A DNA stretch of 64,000 nucleotides from Caulobacteraceae bacterium (GCA_019746095.1 JAIESL010000064.1:1-64000), one strand, 5' to 3'; shown: positions 55,723 through 63,924, counted from the stretch's first letter. Notes: generated from the letters alone by a model not told the origin. Made by a program: numbers and translations.

Positions 55723-55833
55723 GTCCTGGCCTGCCGCCCTTCGGGCTACATGAGGCCTTATGTCTGGCCTACCGCCCTTCGGGCTGCTTGAGGCCTTATG
55801 TCTGGCCTACCGCCCTTCGGGCTGCTTGAGGCC
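55723..55833. repeat. Three tandem 38-bp repeats, each with a UUCG hairpin
   Basis: Copies span 55723-55760, 55761-55798 and 55799-55833 (the last slightly short). Each contains GGCCT-(A/G)-CCGCCCTTCGGGC, where GCCC-TTCG-GGC forms a stable UUCG tetraloop stem, and ends TTGAGGCC or CATGAGGCC, which can pair with the GGCCT at the start. The array lies between the DUF2975 start and the small membrane gene. Nothing else is evident in 55595-55868. Confidence 0.88.
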
Positions 55834-55868
55834 GGGTCGCCGTTCTGGCCATGGAGGCCAGAACGGGA

Positions 55869-55985
55869 TCAGAAGGCCTGGAGCAGGGTGGCGACCAGGG
55901 CGGTCGGCAGGGCAGCGAGGAGGAAGGTGTTCAGCACGCCGTGGCCGACCTTCTCGATGAAGTAGGAAGCTTTCATGGTGTTCAT
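55869..55985 (-). CDS. 38-aa hydrophobic membrane peptide
   Basis: This short frame encodes MNTMKASYFIEKVGHGVLN followed by a hydrophobic helix (TFLLAALPTALVATLLQAF). A GGAG ribosome-binding site lies 7 bases before the ATG, and a palindromic operator candidate lies about 155 bp upstream. A single-helix product of this type could be a regulatory subunit or a type I toxin-like peptide. No family match is claimed. It may be co-transcribed with the DUF2975/HTH pair on the same strand. Confidence 0.65.
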   Translation of the reverse strand: MNTMKASYFIEKVGHGVLNTFLLAALPTALVATLLQAF

Positions 55986-56139
55986 AGTCGTTCTCCGTTG
56001 ATCCTGGGTGAGGGATGTTTTCACCCCTCATTTGTTGTTCCGCTGCATCGATCTTGCCGGTATCGGCTTGTTCGTGGAACGTCGCGGCGTCCGTCCTTGG
56101 AGACATAGATAGGTCGTGCTCTGAGGAAAAGCACGTTAC

Positions 56140-56156
56140 ATATCGTTTAACGATAT
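56140..56156. promoter_or_regulatory. 17-bp AT-rich perfect palindrome, operator candidate
   Basis: ATATCGTT-T-AACGATAT lies in the 200-bp divergent region between the 38-aa gene and rdgB. A second dyad, CGTGCT/AGCACG (56115-56135), is adjacent. The ATATCG/CGATAT halves are typical of winged-helix repressor sites of the PadR or ArsR kind (inference). Its AT-richness is strong against local GC content. Confidence 0.6.
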
Positions 56157-56196
56157 TAAACTTTGGCAATGGATTGTTTCGGAGCGCGTGATCAGG

Positions 56197-56799
56197 ATGA
56201 ATCTGAAGCTTATCAAGGGGATGCGGCTCGTCGTGGCGACCCACAACCCCGGCAAGGCCGTCGAGATCGACGCGCTTCTGGACGGACATTACGTCGTGGT
56301 TACCGCCGCCAGCCTGAATCTGCCCGAACCGGACGAGACCGAGAGCACCTTCGTGGGCAATGCCCTGCTCAAGGCGCGCCATGCGGCCGATCTCTCGGGC
56401 GAGGTGGCCCTGGCCGATGACTCCGGCCTGTCGGTTGCGGCCCTGGACGGGGCACCGGGGATTTTTTCCGCCCGCTGGGCCGGGCCGGACAAGGATTTTG
56501 CCTTCGCCATGCGCCGGGTCGAGGAGCGGCTGGAGGAGACCGGCTCGCGCGACCGTCGGGCCCGGTTCACCTCGGCCCTCGCCGTGGCCTGGCCCGACGG
56601 CCCGGCGGTGGTGGTCGAGGGCCGGGTCGACGGCCAGCTGACCTTCCCTCCGCGCGGCGACCGCGGCTTCGGCTATGACCCGATTTTCATCCCGGACGGC
56701 CAGGGCCGGACGTTCGGCGAACTGGATCCGGTGCTCAAGGACTCGATCAGCCACCGGGCGGTGGCGTTTGCGAAGCTGAAGGCGGCTTTGATGGGGTGA
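56197..56799 (+). CDS. rdgB: Non-canonical purine NTP pyrophosphatase RdgB/HAM1
   Basis: This 200-aa house-cleaning pyrophosphatase hydrolyses ITP, dITP and XTP. Family motifs are RLVVATHNPGKAVEI (about residues 9-23), FVGNALLKARHAA, LADDSGLSVAALDGAPGIFSARWAG (about 70-94) and GDRGFGYDPIF with FGELDPVLKDSISHRAVAF near the end. The start is ambiguous (GTG 56188, ATG 56197, ATG 56221). The stop begins heptamer element D, and hemW follows. Confidence 0.93.
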   Translation: MNLKLIKGMRLVVATHNPGKAVEIDALLDGHYVVVTAASLNLPEPDETESTFVGNALLKARHAADLSGEVALADDSGLSVAALDGAPGIFSARWAGPDKDFAFAMRRVEERLEETGSRDRRARFTSALAVAWPDGPAVVVEGRVDGQLTFPPRGDRGFGYDPIFIPDGQGRTFGELDPVLKDSISHRAVAFAKLKAALMG

Positions 56800-56930
56800 G
56801 TGGCCAGTGGCTAGTGATTAGTGATTAGTGATTAGTGATTGCCGCATCTCTGCCAGCGGAAGGGCGGCGCCGCCCGCGCCGTCGCACAGCCGCTGGCCAG
56901 CCACTAATCACTAACCACTGGCCACTCGCC
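56797..56930. repeat. Heptamer-armed hairpin element D
   Basis: Left arm from the rdgB TGA: AGTGGCC, AGTGGCT, then four AGTGATT (56799-56840). Right arm AGCCACT, AATCACT, AACCACT, GGCCACT (56899-56926), ending 6 bp before the hemW ATG. The conserved core lies on the minus strand (56835-56868), opposite to elements A and B. It separates two co-directional genes. Confidence 0.9.
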
Positions 56931-56932
56931 TT

Positions 56933-58093
56933 ATGCCCCCCGTCCCAGACCCCGGCACAGACCTCGCTCTCTACGTCCACTGGCCCTACTGCGCCCGGAT
57001 CTGCCCCTATTGCGACTTCAATGTCGTGCGGGACCGGGGGCGGGTGGCGGAGCAGGCGGCGCTGGTCGAGGCCATTCTCGCCGATATGGCGGCGCAGGCT
57101 GCCCTGACCGGCCCGCGCCGTCTGGCCTCGGTCTTCTTCGGCGGCGGCACCCCGTCCCTGATGGCACCCGAGGCCGTGGCGGCGGTCATCGATCGCGCCC
57201 GGACCCTGTTCCCGCCGCGCGGACCGATCGAGATCACCCTGGAGGCCAATCCGACCGACGCCGAGGCGGCACGGTTTGCGGCCCTGGCCGGGGCCGGGGT
57301 CAACCGCCTGTCGATGGGGGTGCAGGCGCTGGACGATGCGGCCCTGGCCTTCCTCGGCCGCAACCATTCGGCGGACGAGGCCCGCCGCGCCGTTGCCGTC
57401 GCCGCCCGCGCCTTCCCGCGCCTGTCGATCGACCTGATCTATGCCCGCCCCGACCAGACCCTGGACAGCTGGCGCGCCGAACTGGCCGGGGCCATCGACA
57501 TGGGTTTTGAGCACGTCTCGCCCTATCAGCTGACCATAGAGCCGACGACCGCCTTCGGCCGCGCCGTGGCCCGCGGCGCCTGGACCCCGCCCGATGAGGA
57601 CCGGTCCGCCGCCCTCTATGAGACCACCCAGACCGTGCTCGAGGCGGCCGGTTTCGAGGCCTATGAGGTCTCCAACCATGCGCGCGGTGCGGCGGCGCGG
57701 TCGGCGCACAATCTCCACGTCTGGCGCGGCGGCGACTACCTCGGCCTCGGCCCCGGGGCCCACGGACGGCTGACGCTGGACGGCAAAAGGACGGCGACGG
57801 TCGCCCACAGGGGGATCGGGGCCTATGTCGCCGGCGTCGCCACCGGCACGCCCTGGAGCGAGCAGGACAGCCAGTCGCCGCGCGATGCCTCGGAGGAGAA
57901 GGTGCTGCTGGGGCTGCGGACGGTGGAGGGGGTGGCCCTCACCGAGCTGGCGCCGCTGGGCCTGACCGGGACGACCGGGCCGCTGGCGGCGCTGATCGCC
58001 GACGGCTTTCTGGTCGTCGAGGCGGGCCGGGTCAGGGCGACGGCGACGGGCCGGCCGGTACTGGACGGGGTGTTGAGGGCGCTGCTGGTCTGA
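56933..58093 (+). CDS. hemW: Radical SAM heme chaperone HemW
   Basis: This 386-aa radical SAM protein has the cluster motif WPYCARICPYCDFNV (C-x3-C-x2-C, about residues 18-32). The CxxCxF-type fourth residue and FFGGGTPSLM (about 68-77) place it with HemW/HemN-like proteins, and RLSMGVQALDD follows. HemW binds heme and inserts it into target proteins; older annotations call it coproporphyrinogen oxidase. It follows rdgB after element D, an order common in Proteobacteria. Confidence 0.93.
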   Translation: MPPVPDPGTDLALYVHWPYCARICPYCDFNVVRDRGRVAEQAALVEAILADMAAQAALTGPRRLASVFFGGGTPSLMAPEAVAAVIDRARTLFPPRGPIEITLEANPTDAEAARFAALAGAGVNRLSMGVQALDDAALAFLGRNHSADEARRAVAVAARAFPRLSIDLIYARPDQTLDSWRAELAGAIDMGFEHVSPYQLTIEPTTAFGRAVARGAWTPPDEDRSAALYETTQTVLEAAGFEAYEVSNHARGAAARSAHNLHVWRGGDYLGLGPGAHGRLTLDGKRTATVAHRGIGAYVAGVATGTPWSEQDSQSPRDASEEKVLLGLRTVEGVALTELAPLGLTGTTGPLAALIADGFLVVEAGRVRATATGRPVLDGVLRALLV

Positions 58094-58110
58094 GGCCGGT
58101 GCGGCCGGGC

Positions 58111-59274
58111 TCAGTCCCGGATGAAATGCGGCACGAACCGGGAGGTGTTGCGGGTGATACGGCCCGTGTCCTCGCGCAGGGCGATGCCGGCCGGTTCATC
58201 GCCGACCAGCCAAGAGCCGACGATGACATGCTGGCCGTCGAACACGGGCGGGGCGTGCAGGGCCTGACGGATGTGCGAGCCCTGGCCGTAGCCGGCGTCC
58301 AGCCCCTCTTCACGCGCCGCGCCCTCGACGATCGAGATATTGGCCCCCTCGCGCGAGAACAGCGGCTTGCGCACATAGGCGTCGCCGAGGCTCGCATGGG
58401 CCGGATCGCTTTCGAAGAAGGCGGGCAGAAGGTTGGGGTGTCCGGCGTGCCGCTCCCACAACAGCGGCAACAGCCCCTTGTTCGAGAGCAGGGCCTTCCA
58501 GGCGGGTTCCAGCACGGTGACATCGGCCCGGGGCAGGGGCTCGGCATAGTCGTCGCGCAGCATCTGTTCCCAGGGATAGAGTTTGAACAGGGCCTGGATC
58601 AGCCAGTTCTCATCATCCACGAAGCGGCCGTCGGCGTTGAGGCCGATCTGGTCGAGGGCGACGAATCTGGGGTCCAGCCCCGCCTGCCGGGCGAGGTCCT
58701 CGAGGAAGCGCACCGTCTGGCGATCCTCGACGAAGTCCGGGTCCGAGGAGAAATGGACGAAGCCGCCCTGCGGGAAGATCGTGCGGAAGCGGTCGATCAG
58801 CTTCTCATGCAGGCTGTTGAACTGGTCGGCGTCGGGCGGAAGGGTGCCGCCGGCGATGCCGTCTTCCAGCCACAGCCACTGGAACACCGCCGTCTCGAAC
58901 ACGCTGGTCGGGGTGTCGGCGTTATACTCATAAAGTTTGGCCGGGCCCGTTCCGTCGAAGGCGAAGTCGAACCGGCCGTAGAGCGACGGCTCGCGCCGGG
59001 CCCAGCTGTCGGCGACATAGTCGCGCGATGCCTCCGGAATCTCGAGCAGGCTCATCAGCCGCTCCGATCCCGCCGCCTCATCGACCAGGTCGAGGCACAT
59101 CCGGTGCAGTTCAGCCGTCGGCGCTTCCAGCCCGTCCTCGACCTCGGCCAGGGACAGGGCATAGGCCGCGCTCTCGTCCCAGTAGCGCTCGCCCGAATCG
59201 TGGTGCCAGGTGAAGCCGACGGCGTCGGCGCGGGCCTCCCAGTCGGGGCGAGGCGTCAGCCTCAGGCGTTCCAT
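58111..59274 (-). CDS. Glutathionylspermidine synthase family ATP-grasp protein (YjfC/YgiC-like)
   Basis: This 387-aa ATP-grasp protein has YGRFDFAFDGTGPAKLYEYNADTPTSVFE (about residues 98-126). Further conserved pieces are VHFSSDPDFVEDRQTVRFL and the C-terminal YVRKPLFSREGANISIVEG (about 319-337) with ATP-binding glycines. E. coli YjfC and YgiC are homologues of the synthetase half of glutathionylspermidine synthase, but their true substrate is unsettled. It is the last gene of a minus-strand unit with the PspA and YjfI-like genes. Confidence 0.88.
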   Translation of the reverse strand: MERLRLTPRPDWEARADAVGFTWHHDSGERYWDESAAYALSLAEVEDGLEAPTAELHRMCLDLVDEAAGSERLMSLLEIPEASRDYVADSWARREPSLYGRFDFAFDGTGPAKLYEYNADTPTSVFETAVFQWLWLEDGIAGGTLPPDADQFNSLHEKLIDRFRTIFPQGGFVHFSSDPDFVEDRQTVRFLEDLARQAGLDPRFVALDQIGLNADGRFVDDENWLIQALFKLYPWEQMLRDDYAEPLPRADVTVLEPAWKALLSNKGLLPLLWERHAGHPNLLPAFFESDPAHASLGDAYVRKPLFSREGANISIVEGAAREEGLDAGYGQGSHIRQALHAPPVFDGQHVIVGSWLVGDEPAGIALREDTGRITRNTSRFVPHFIRD

Positions 59275-59280
59275 CCCGCC

Positions 59281-60024
59281 TCAGGCCGGGTCTTTGGAGG
59301 CGGGAACCGAGGTCTCGATCAGCGGCGTCACCACAGTGATCTCCTGCGCCGTCAGCCGGGCCAGGACATCGTCGGCCGAGGCGTGACCCGGCAGGATGCC
59401 CGCTTCGCGAAGCTTGGCATCGAGGTCGGCGCCGGAGCGTTTGTCCTCCAGTTCCTGGCCGACGCGCAGACGCTCTTCCTGGATGGCCTGGCGCTGTTTG
59501 ATGCGCTGCAGGCTGTCGGCAGCCGAGCCGATGCGCGAATGGGCCCCCTGGGACTGCAGGGCCACCGAGGTCTGGGCCTTCTGCACCGAGTCATTGACCT
59601 TCACGATGTCGATCTCGCGCCGCAGGGTCTCGATCTTCTGGTCGGTGGTCGCGATGGCGGTGCGCAGGCGGGCCTCGGCTTCCTTCATTCCCTCGATCAG
59701 GGGGCCGCGCGTGCCGATCTCGGTCTCCAGCTCGGCGATCCGGCCGGCGACCTCCCGGGCCAGGTCGGTCTTGCCCTGGGCCATGGCCGCGCGGACCGAG
59801 CTTTCGTATTTGACGATCTGGTCGCCGAAGCTCTTCAGCTCGTTCTCGGCCATGCGGCGGCGGGCGACGAGACCGGCGAGGTCGTCCCGGGCCTTGCCCT
59901 GGGCGGTGTCGGCGTCACGGATTTCCTGGTCGAGGATCTTGAGGGCGTTGGCGTCAACCACGGCCTGGCCGGCCTCGCGGGCGGTGCCACGGAACAGGGC
60001 GGAGAGTTTGGCGAGCATGGACAT
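59281..60024 (-). CDS. PspA/IM30-family membrane-stress protein (YjfJ-like)
   Basis: This 247-aa coiled-coil protein has the PspA/IM30 pattern: an N-terminal amphipathic helix (LAKLSALFRGTAREAG) and long heptad-rich helices through residue about 200. Conserved segments include VVDANALKILDQEIRDAD and ARLRTAIATTDQKIETLRREI. Such proteins form rods or rings on stressed inner membranes. It is encoded between a YjfI-like gene (15 bp upstream) and the GSP-synthase-like gene (6 bp downstream), as in E. coli yjfIJ. Confidence 0.9.
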   Translation of the reverse strand: MSMLAKLSALFRGTAREAGQAVVDANALKILDQEIRDADTAQGKARDDLAGLVARRRMAENELKSFGDQIVKYESSVRAAMAQGKTDLAREVAGRIAELETEIGTRGPLIEGMKEAEARLRTAIATTDQKIETLRREIDIVKVNDSVQKAQTSVALQSQGAHSRIGSAADSLQRIKQRQAIQEERLRVGQELEDKRSGADLDAKLREAGILPGHASADDVLARLTAQEITVVTPLIETSVPASKDPA

Positions 60025-60039
60025 GGGGTCTCTCCCGGA

Positions 60040-60720
60040 TCAGGCGGCGTCGGTGCCGAAGGTGTCACGCAGGGTCGTCGCGTCGATGGCGTTCTCGGCG
60101 AGGGTGCGCAGTTCGATCAATATGGTCTGAAGCGTCGTCTTGCACGACAGCTCGCCCATCAATTCATAGACGTCCTCGCCGTTCACCGCCGTGATCGCGA
60201 AATTCGACAGGGGCACCACGCGCTGGGCCTTGAGCAGGAATTCGTTGAAGGCGTGACGGTCGGCCTGTTCGGCCACCGGCCACAGCAGGACCGAACAGAC
60301 GATCTGGGCCCCGCCGACGCTGAGGTAGATGGGCAGGTCGCCATACTCATGCATGGTCGCCAGCAGCACCGGTTCGGCGCCTTCCAGCACCCGGGCGGTC
60401 AGCTCGCCTTCGCGGACCAGTTCGGACGCGTCCAGTGCGGCCTTGAGGGTCGGGACGGTCCAGGCGGTTTCGATCACGGCGTCCATAAGGGGGCTTGCTC
60501 CAGAAGGATCGGTTGAAAGGCTTCGACGCGGGCGTCGCTGGATGTCGGGACCGCGGGCGGACTCGGTGACGATGGCGTGGACCGCCGCCTTCACGTCATC
60601 CCGGGCAGTCTCGGGCACCCAGAACTCCAGCTTGACCATACCCGCCTCGCGACGGGCCTTGCGCCACGCACGTATGCGCTCATTGGCCGGCGACAAGGAG
60701 GACGGGGCAGGATTACGCAT
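60040..60720 (-). CDS. YjfI/DUF2170-family protein with extra N-terminal domain
   Basis: This 226-aa protein has a C-terminal DUF2170 domain from about residue 78 (SVGGAQIVCSVLLWPVAEQ and FNEFLLKAQRVVPLSNFAI). It is preceded by a basic segment of about 75 residues (ERIRAWRKARREAGMVKLEFWVPETARDD) that resembles small ribbon-helix-helix or antitoxin-like domains. E. coli YjfI is only the C-terminal domain. The single uninterrupted frame suggests a fusion, but an internal ATG at residue about 79 could give the short form. It is the first gene of the minus-strand PspA unit. Confidence 0.78.
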   Translation of the reverse strand: MRNPAPSSLSPANERIRAWRKARREAGMVKLEFWVPETARDDVKAAVHAIVTESARGPDIQRRPRRSLSTDPSGASPLMDAVIETAWTVPTLKAALDASELVREGELTARVLEGAEPVLLATMHEYGDLPIYLSVGGAQIVCSVLLWPVAEQADRHAFNEFLLKAQRVVPLSNFAITAVNGEDVYELMGELSCKTTLQTILIELRTLAENAIDATTLRDTFGTDAA

Positions 60721-60842
60721 GTTTCATGTAACGCGTAACAGGTATGCTTGACATTGGCAAAGCCTGGCGGGCAATTCCCGGCTGACGATCTCTTTATCAC
60801 CGGACGCTCGCGAGCCCTCCCGGGAGGGCGTAAGGGAGACGA

Positions 60843-61487
60843 ATGTTCAAGCGGCTCTTCGGACAGCGCGAAGCCGAACCGGTCAGCCAGCTGGCGGTCG
60901 TGCGCAATATCACCGTCGGCCGCACCGTGGCCCTGGATCCCCTGGCCTGGCGTCGTCTGGGCGATGAGACCCGATTCAGTCTCGACCGCGACGCGCTGGA
61001 GATCACCGCCCAGGGCGTGGTCCAGCTGGACGACGGCCCGTTCGTGCATCGCTTCTATACCGACGACCACGTCATGCTGCAGGCCATGAGCGACGACGCC
61101 GGGGGCGCGGCGGCCTATGATTTCACCCTGTTCACCCCCTGGTCCTCGGCCTATCCGCCGAACGACGGCGCGCGCCGGGCCTGGCAGGATCGCCTGTCCG
61201 AGCCGGTGTTCAAGGGGGCGCCCGAAGGCCTGCCGGACTATCCGCGCTTCTGGTTCTCCGAGACCGACGCGCGTCAGCCGCCGGTAAAGCTGTGGGAGTC
61301 CATCTACGACGACCGCGTCGCAACGACGCCCTATGCGAAAATCTACCAGACCTGCATGCTGTATGCGCGGGAACTGGCGGGTGGCCGCGAACTGATGATC
61401 GCCCTCGAGCAGGAACCCGAGGGCGGTGAAGCGACACATGAGATCATGATCGGCATTCCGCTGGACATGGCCGAATTCCGCGCCTGA
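60843..61487 (+). CDS. DUF2491 family protein (YjfK-like)
   Basis: This 214-aa soluble protein begins with a short basic segment (MFKRLFGQRE). DUF2491 features include NITVGRTVALDPLAWRRLGD, DDGPFVHRFYTDDHVMLQ and KLWESIYDD, with a C-terminal EIMIGIPLDM. Homologues are encoded with PspA-like proteins in E. coli yjfK. Divergent from the YjfI-like gene across 122 bp that contain a GTAAC-N2-GTAAC direct repeat (60727-60738) and a TTGACA box (60748). Confidence 0.85.
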   Translation: MFKRLFGQREAEPVSQLAVVRNITVGRTVALDPLAWRRLGDETRFSLDRDALEITAQGVVQLDDGPFVHRFYTDDHVMLQAMSDDAGGAAAYDFTLFTPWSSAYPPNDGARRAWQDRLSEPVFKGAPEGLPDYPRFWFSETDARQPPVKLWESIYDDRVATTPYAKIYQTCMLYARELAGGRELMIALEQEPEGGEATHEIMIGIPLDMAEFRA

Positions 61488-61507
61488 GGCGCCTGGAGGT
61501 TTAGACA

Positions 61508-61921
61508 ATGCTGGACTGGTTCGCCTTTCAGACGGGGGCTGTGGCCTTCATCATCGCCTTCGCAGCGGCGATCGCCTTCTTCTCGGTATTCAAATTCCTC
61601 TATCAGCTGGTCACGCCCTACAATGAGCGGGCGCTGATCCGGCAGGGCAATACCTCGGCGGCGATCGCCCTGGGCGGGGCCCTGATCGGCTATGTCCTGC
61701 CGCTGGCCTCGGCCCTGTCGCACACGGTCAGCCTTGCGGAGTTCGCGGCCTGGGCCCTGCTGGCCGGCATCATCCAGATCCTCGCCTTCATCATCGTCAG
61801 CCGGGTGCTCTACAAGGCCCTGGCGGCCCGGATCGAGGCGGGTGAACTGGCTGCAGGCGTCTATCTGGCGTCCATCTCGCTCGGCGTCGGCCTGCTCAAC
61901 GCCGCCTGTATGACGGCCTGA
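61508..61921 (+). CDS. DUF350 membrane protein (YjfL-like)
   Basis: This 137-aa protein has four predicted transmembrane helices and the DUF350 pattern: NEREALIRQGN-like loop (PYNERALIRQGNTSAAIALGG, about residues 38-58), then LPLASALSHTVSLAEFAAWALLAG and a C-terminal GVYLASISLGVGLLNAACM. DUF350 proteins are companions of PspA/YjfK proteins and of GSP-synthase-like proteins. It lies 20 bp after the DUF2491 gene and 4 bp before the DUF1190 gene. Confidence 0.88.
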   Translation: MLDWFAFQTGAVAFIIAFAAAIAFFSVFKFLYQLVTPYNERALIRQGNTSAAIALGGALIGYVLPLASALSHTVSLAEFAAWALLAGIIQILAFIIVSRVLYKALAARIEAGELAAGVYLASISLGVGLLNAACMTA

Positions 61922-61925
61922 TCCG

Positions 61926-62540
61926 ATGTCAGAGACCTCCCTGCCTGAAACCACCACAATGCGCCGGCTGAAGCGTTCGCGGACGCTTCAGGTCACCAGC
62001 CTGATGGCCACCGTCAGCTTCTCCATGGCCGCCTGCGGTGCGCCGCAAGCCTCCGTCCCCGTGGCCGAGCCCGACCCGGCCCTGGCCTATACCTCGCCGG
62101 CCGAGTGCAAGGCGGCCAACGACGTCACCGATGCGGAATGCGATGCGGCCTGGGCCGAGGCCCAGCGCCAGTCCGCCGAGAGCGCGCCGCGCTATGCGAC
62201 GCGGGAGGAGTGCGAGGGCCAGTGGGGCCCCGAACAGTGCCGCCCGCTGAACAACAGCGGCGGCGGATCCTTCTTCGGCCCGCTGGCGACCGGCTTCATC
62301 ATCGGCCAGATGCTGAACGGCGGCTATCGCGGCGGCGGTGCCCTGTATCGCGACCGCGACGGCCAGTATTCCAACGGCGCCGGCGGGGGCTATCTGTCGC
62401 GCGACTACCGGACGGGCCGCACCGTCGCCAACCGCAATGACGTCGATATTGCGCGCAAGGCCCCGGTCCGGGCGCAGAGCCGCACGGCTGTGGTCTCGCG
62501 CGGCGGATTCGGAGGCGGTGGGCGGGGCTTTGGCGGCTAG
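61926..62540 (+). CDS. DUF1190 family lipoprotein-like protein (YjfM-like)
   Basis: This 204-aa protein starts with a basic RRLKRSRTLQVTSLMATVSFSMAAC segment that resembles a lipoprotein signal (Cys about residue 38). The DUF1190 domain follows, with paired Cys (SPAECKAAND, DAECDAAW, EECEGQWGPEQCRPL), and a Gly-rich FFGPLATGFIIGQMLNGGYRGGG segment. The C-terminus is Gly/Arg-rich (FGGGGRGFGG). It completes the plus-strand yjfKLM-like trio. Confidence 0.86.
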   Translation: MSETSLPETTTMRRLKRSRTLQVTSLMATVSFSMAACGAPQASVPVAEPDPALAYTSPAECKAANDVTDAECDAAWAEAQRQSAESAPRYATREECEGQWGPEQCRPLNNSGGGSFFGPLATGFIIGQMLNGGYRGGGALYRDRDGQYSNGAGGGYLSRDYRTGRTVANRNDVDIARKAPVRAQSRTAVVSRGGFGGGGRGFGG

Positions 62541-62599
62541 GCCGGTCCGGAGCCTGTTCCGCCTTGAGCCGCGCGGCCCCGGCTGGCACGGTCCCGCCG

Positions 62600-63472
62600 A
62601 TGCCTGATCCGTCCGTCTTCCCCCCGACCGCCCCGCCGCCGCGTCCGGTGGCACCCGGCCTCTATCTGGTGGCGACGCCGATCGGGTACCTGAGGGACAT
62701 GACCCTGCGGGCGCTCGATGTGCTCGCCGCCGCCGATCTGGTGCTGGCCGAGGATACCAGGGTCACCGCCAAACTGCTGTCGGCCTACGGGCTGAAGGCC
62801 AGGCTGGAGCGGTGCGACGACCATGCCTCGGCCCGGGCCGCCGAGGGCGCGATCGCGCGGCTGCGGGCCGGTGAGGTGGTGGCCCTGGTCTCGGACGCGG
62901 GCACGCCGATGGTCAATGATCCGGGCTATGTCGTGGCCCGGGCGGTGATCGCGGCGGGCCTGCCGGTGCATCCGGTCCCCGGCCCGTCCAGCCTGCTGGC
63001 CGCCCTGTGTATCGCCGGACTGCCGGCTGACCGGGTGCTGTTCGCCGGCTTCCTGCCCGCGAAATCGGGCGCCCGCCGCGCGGCGCTGGAAGAGGTGCGG
63101 ACCGCCCGGCAGACCCTGGTCTTCTTCGAGAGCGGTCCGCGGCTTGCCGACAGCCTGGCCGACATGGCTGCCGTGCTCGGGCCCCGCCCCGCCGCCGTGG
63201 CCCGCGAACTGACCAAGATGTACGAGGAATGTGTGCGCGGCTCCCTGGCCGAACTGGCCGTCGACCCGCGCTGTCAGGGGCCGAAGGGCGAAATCGTCAT
63301 CGTCGTCGCCCCCGGGGAGACGGAGGTCGCCTCCGAGGCTGACGCCGATGCCGCCCTGGCCGAGGCCATGACCCGGCTGCCCCCCGGCGAGGCGGCGGCC
63401 GAGGTGTCGAAGGCCCTGAACCTGCCGCGCAAGCCCCTCTACAGGCGGGCGCTGGAGATGCAGGGCCGGTGA
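62600..63472 (+). CDS. rsmI: 16S rRNA (cytidine-1402-2'-O)-methyltransferase RsmI
   Basis: This 290-aa tetrapyrrole-methylase-fold enzyme has LYLVATPIGYLRDMTLRALDVL (about residues 23-44). It also has the SAM-binding ALVSDAGTPMVNDPGY (about 104-119) and VPGPSSLLAAL (about 136-146), then FAGFLPAKSGAR. RsmI methylates the ribose of C1402 in the ribosomal decoding centre. ATG 62600 is chosen over a TTG 36 bases upstream. The GTG start of yraN overlaps its TGA. Confidence 0.94.
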   Translation: MPDPSVFPPTAPPPRPVAPGLYLVATPIGYLRDMTLRALDVLAAADLVLAEDTRVTAKLLSAYGLKARLERCDDHASARAAEGAIARLRAGEVVALVSDAGTPMVNDPGYVVARAVIAAGLPVHPVPGPSSLLAALCIAGLPADRVLFAGFLPAKSGARRAALEEVRTARQTLVFFESGPRLADSLADMAAVLGPRPAAVARELTKMYEECVRGSLAELAVDPRCQGPKGEIVIVVAPGETEVASEADADAALAEAMTRLPPGEAAAEVSKALNLPRKPLYRRALEMQGR

Positions 63473-63924
63473 GCCCGAAGCGGCCCCCGACCCGGGTCCT
63501 GCCTGACCGGATCAGGGCCCCGAAGGTCGTGCGGGCCAAGCGTGGCTGGCGCGTCGCCCTCGGTGCGGCCTCGCACCGGCTGGGCCATCGCTCCGAATGG
63601 CTGGCGGCCGTCTGGCTGATGATCCGGGGCTATCAGGTGCTCGGCTTCCGGCTGAAGACCCGCGCCGGCGAGATCGACATCCTGGCCCGCCGCGGCAAGG
63701 TGCTGGCCGTGGTCGAGGTCAAGCGCCGCGCCACCCTGGAGGATGCACTGACCGCCCTCGGCCCCGACCAGTATGAGCGGCTGGTGGCCGCCGGCCGTTC
63801 GGTGTTGCGTCAAAGACCCAGCCTGGCCGGTCATGTGCTGAGGATCGACGTGGTGGCGCTGGCCCCGGGCCGGTTTCCGCGCCATCGTCGAGGCCTTGCA
63901 GGCTTCGGGAGGGGCGCCGCATGA
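63469..63924 (+). CDS. YraN/UPF0102 family putative nuclease
   Basis: This 151-aa protein has a basic N-terminal extension of about 30 residues and a UPF0102 core. The restriction-endonuclease-like motif is RAGEIDILARRGKVLAVVEVKRR (about residues 65-87, with the D...E-x-K pattern). AALWLMIRGY-like sequence (AAVWLMIRGYQVLGFRL) precedes it. The family is linked to DNA uptake or repair but is poorly characterised. It is coupled to rsmI by a GTGA overlap and to the next gene by an ATGA overlap. Confidence 0.9.
   Translation: MSPKRPPTRVLPDRIRAPKVVRAKRGWRVALGAASHRLGHRSEWLAAVWLMIRGYQVLGFRLKTRAGEIDILARRGKVLAVVEVKRRATLEDALTALGPDQYERLVAAGRSVLRQRPSLAGHVLRIDVVALAPGRFPRHRRGLAGFGRGAA

Noticed and set aside
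51756-56930. CRISPR-like arrays
   Set aside because: The tandem 7-mers have no spacers of CRISPR length, and the arms are inverted copies of one another; no cas genes are present.
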